Below, in pieces: positions 42,136 through 44,483 of a stretch of DNA of 44,483 nt. Origin of the DNA: Parasitella parasitica. Lineage: Eukaryota > Mucoromycota > Mucoromycetes > Mucorales > Mucoraceae. Positions within the stretch are counted from its first letter, which is position 1. The number at the start of each line of letters is the position of its first letter. The DNA is taken from the NCBI GenBank assembly GCA_025201805.1, contig MU619258.1:162972-207454 (forward strand), read 5' to 3'. The position numbers and the translations under genes are program-made. The notes below the pieces were generated by a model that did not search any database, was not told where the DNA came from, and worked only from the letters and a program-made list of their open reading frames with translations.

Positions 42136-44483
42136 TAAAATGTAAAGTGTTCCAAAGAAAAATCACACACAGAAGAAAAGAATTCTCTTTTATATTAGAA
42201 ATAACGACTTCCACTTATGGAAAACGCAAAATTGATTTTGATCCATCATTTCTGATTGACTTGCGACATCAATTTTGATTGGTTACGACTTTACTTGTTG
42301 GAAGCACTGTGTGTACAGTACAATATCGTCTTCAGATTGGTAAAATATATAATCGCAAAGAAAACTAATGCCCAATCACAAATATAAAAGTAAATATAAA
42401 AGTTTCGTGTTAATGTGTAGTATATTGTGATAATCAAATTTCACGCTGCCACTGGTAACGTACCTGTTAAAAAGTCGAATATACAGTTGGTTGCGTCAGG
42501 TGTCTAGGTTTTAACACATTCTTTGCCGTTGTTAAAGACATTACTGCTTTTAACAATAATCCCGTGTTCGCCCTTAGGGTGGAGCAAAAGTTCGTGCCTT
42601 TTAAGCTTTGTATGGTCCTCTCTATCACCACTGATATTCATATGCACTTGTACTGTTCAAATTATTGTATAAAATAAACTTTCTTATAGAGCTTGAACAA
42701 GTTTTTTACTGTTCTATACGTACATCTTTGTATATATTATATATTTTCAAAATAGAAGGTAGAATGTAGATTCAGCATAATCTATAGTTATATTAAGATA
42801 TCTTGATAGAATCTCGTTTTTTTGAGTTTGGGCTCCTTGATTAATTATTGCATATCAAGTTTGCACAGACAGAAACGTGTCATATATATCAACCAAATAT
42901 TCGATAGCGTTTTAGCACTTTTCTGATTTTAAATGCTACAACGATGGTCAATCCCTTCGGTCCATCACGAGACACCATATTTTTTGTGATGACAAAAACC
43001 TTAACCATTTCTTAAAAATATACTGTACGACTCTATTGACTTATTATGTATAGCATCTAATGAATTGGATTTTAAGGTTTTTATAGATCAAAGATGTCCC
43101 GTAAAACACGCTCAATAAATCTCTCATCACAAGTTGCGACTCTTCCATTCCTATCAAAACGTGTTTAATCTTTTTGTATACAATATTTCAATAAGAAAGG
43201 GCTTTTGGACTATTATGGAAAGATAATTAAAGGGGGCATGATTTATCATCATATACTGGTTTATAACAATGGCAGTCGTCAGATCAAAGAAACTCAGGGA
43301 CATTGATTATGGTGTACGGATATCTATCATAATAACCAGGCTGAATATTACGTCGCTAAACAAATCAATTAGGTCCAATTTGTATGAATATATAAACACT
43401 GGGTATTACTATGCAAGTCAGTGCAAACAGACAATATCAGTATGCAGTAATCTTTGCTGTCTGTGTGTACGAGAAGCTACAGATATGTTTGTAACTCAGA
43501 ATGCAGATATTTCCACGAGATTAGTGCTTTTGATTATTCTCTACATTTGCTCGGCACAAGATCATTGACCACTCCTTTACCTACATAATGCGTTTTAATG
43601 TACAGGCGTAGCTACTACGAATGCCATATCATGATGTTCGATAACATGGCATTTATCTCTCCGGGGAATTAAAAATAAATGTATGAAATGTGCAAGACGA
43701 GAAACGCAGCTTACAAATAAAAAACTAAATTTGTCGACTTGCTCTGATGGAGCTTTGACACATTATTTTCGAGCTATATATGTTCAACGATAGATTAATT
43801 CACAGAATCTTCCTTTGCATCCTTAAATATCTTGTGATAAATGTCATATTTTATCAATTTCTGGCTAAAATTCACCCATCTGCACGGTAGTAGCAATGTG
43901 GCTGGCCAATCAATGGAGGTAATTTAGGGTGAACAGTGCTTTTATTCAATGAAATGGCACCAATGTGTGACTTAGTGCACATTCCCGTCCTACCATAGCA
44001 TGGCCCGTTATTGCAGGAAACTTGGCCCACGTTTTGACCAGAAGTAAATTGATTTGATTATGACACACACACATTCATCATCGACTTTCTTTTTTTATAC
44101 ATTAAGCTCTCGCTATCTAAATGACATTATGTGTATTTATATGTGGGTCGGGAAACCTGAGGAGACCAAAAGGAAACCTCTGATTTCATATCCCGCAGGC
44201 AATTAATTGAACTTATTCAAGAGGAAACTTCAATAAGTCGACTTATTTGAAGGTTGGGAAACCTGTAATAAATTTATTAGTTTATATAGCAGATGATATA
44301 TGATGCCTCAAATATTTTGCTATATAACTATAACTTTATACATCACAAAAAAAACTAATATATTGTGTAAAAGACTTTTTTTATTTAGAGTAATGTAAAA
44401 ATTAAATCACTATTTTTTGAAAGGTAATCTAATGATTTTTTGTTTCTAACTCGCAGCATTTCTGCTCTTCTAACAGCATCCAA
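42136..44483. other. AT-rich end region without recognised genes
   Basis: About 2.35 kb. The open frame 43269-43568 has no known domain. At 44150-44265 the word GGAAACYT recurs four times, together with a palindrome around GTCGAC (44229-44251). Nothing else is supported. Confidence 0.45.

Noticed and set aside
43269-43568. 99-aa ORF MAVVRSKK... as a gene
   Set aside because: No domain, no splice or promoter support and composition like the surrounding AT-rich DNA.

Overview
The window looks like draft nuclear DNA from an early-diverging fungus, most likely of the order Mucorales (Mucoromycota). The evidence is AT-rich DNA, small GT-AG introns (mostly 49-75 nt) and long AT-rich spacers with decayed transposons. 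The gene set also fits: Prp43, hypoxanthine-guanine phosphoribosyltransferase, Cmc1, a WDR81-like BEACH protein and a stand-alone WWE protein. A run of 10 N at 33670-33679 is a scaffolding gap. The taxonomic call is inference from gene style, not from a marker gene.

Left part (1-11.4 kb). An HGPRT gene (+) and a CMC1 gene (-) converge with interlocking stop codons at 1612-1615. About 2 kb of spacer with two short tandem repeats follows, then a 69-aa WWE-domain protein with its own TATA box (4082-4291). Next come the spliceosomal and ribosomal DEAH helicase PRP43 (4936-7250, +) and, convergent with it, a five-exon Cid1/TENT-type non-canonical nucleotidyltransferase (7636-10186, -).

Middle (11.4-27.6 kb). 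The most unusual gene is a three-exon open reading frame (11447-14492, +). It encodes a bacterial-type Eco57I/TaqI-like adenine-specific DNA methyltransferase with intact SAM and NPPY motifs and a C-terminal target-recognition-like region. A spacer with transposon-derived repeats follows, then a triose-phosphate/nucleotide-sugar transporter family gene (about 17.3-18.66 kb) whose third intron carries 63 consecutive A. A Gag-like zinc-knuckle remnant lies at 19.2-19.4 kb. A ten-exon WDR81-like pseudokinase-BEACH-WD40 gene (19704-25637, -) has a 5'-truncated LINE with target-site duplication and A-tail about 120 bp upstream of its start. A Ran1/Ksp1-like Ser/Thr kinase (26521-27609, -) closes this block.

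Right part (27.6-44.5 kb). This part is gene-poor. It has a two-exon predicted membrane protein (30675-32046, -), a disordered hypothetical protein (about 33688-34757, -), and a VTC polyphosphate polymerase-like pseudogene (35719-38215, -). The pseudogene is broken by stops, frameshifts and a 234-bp insertion carrying two adjacent GC-rich hairpins that resemble mitochondrial double-hairpin elements. A frameshifted Tc1/mariner-like transposase sits at about 41.3-42.1 kb. No tRNA, rRNA or CRISPR was recognised.

The genes are independent housekeeping and accessory units with no operon logic. The main novelty is the spliced, apparently intact prokaryotic-type adenine methyltransferase, in a fungal lineage known for abundant N6-methyladenine. 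All exon structures were inferred by eye from splice signals, reading phase and family conservation.
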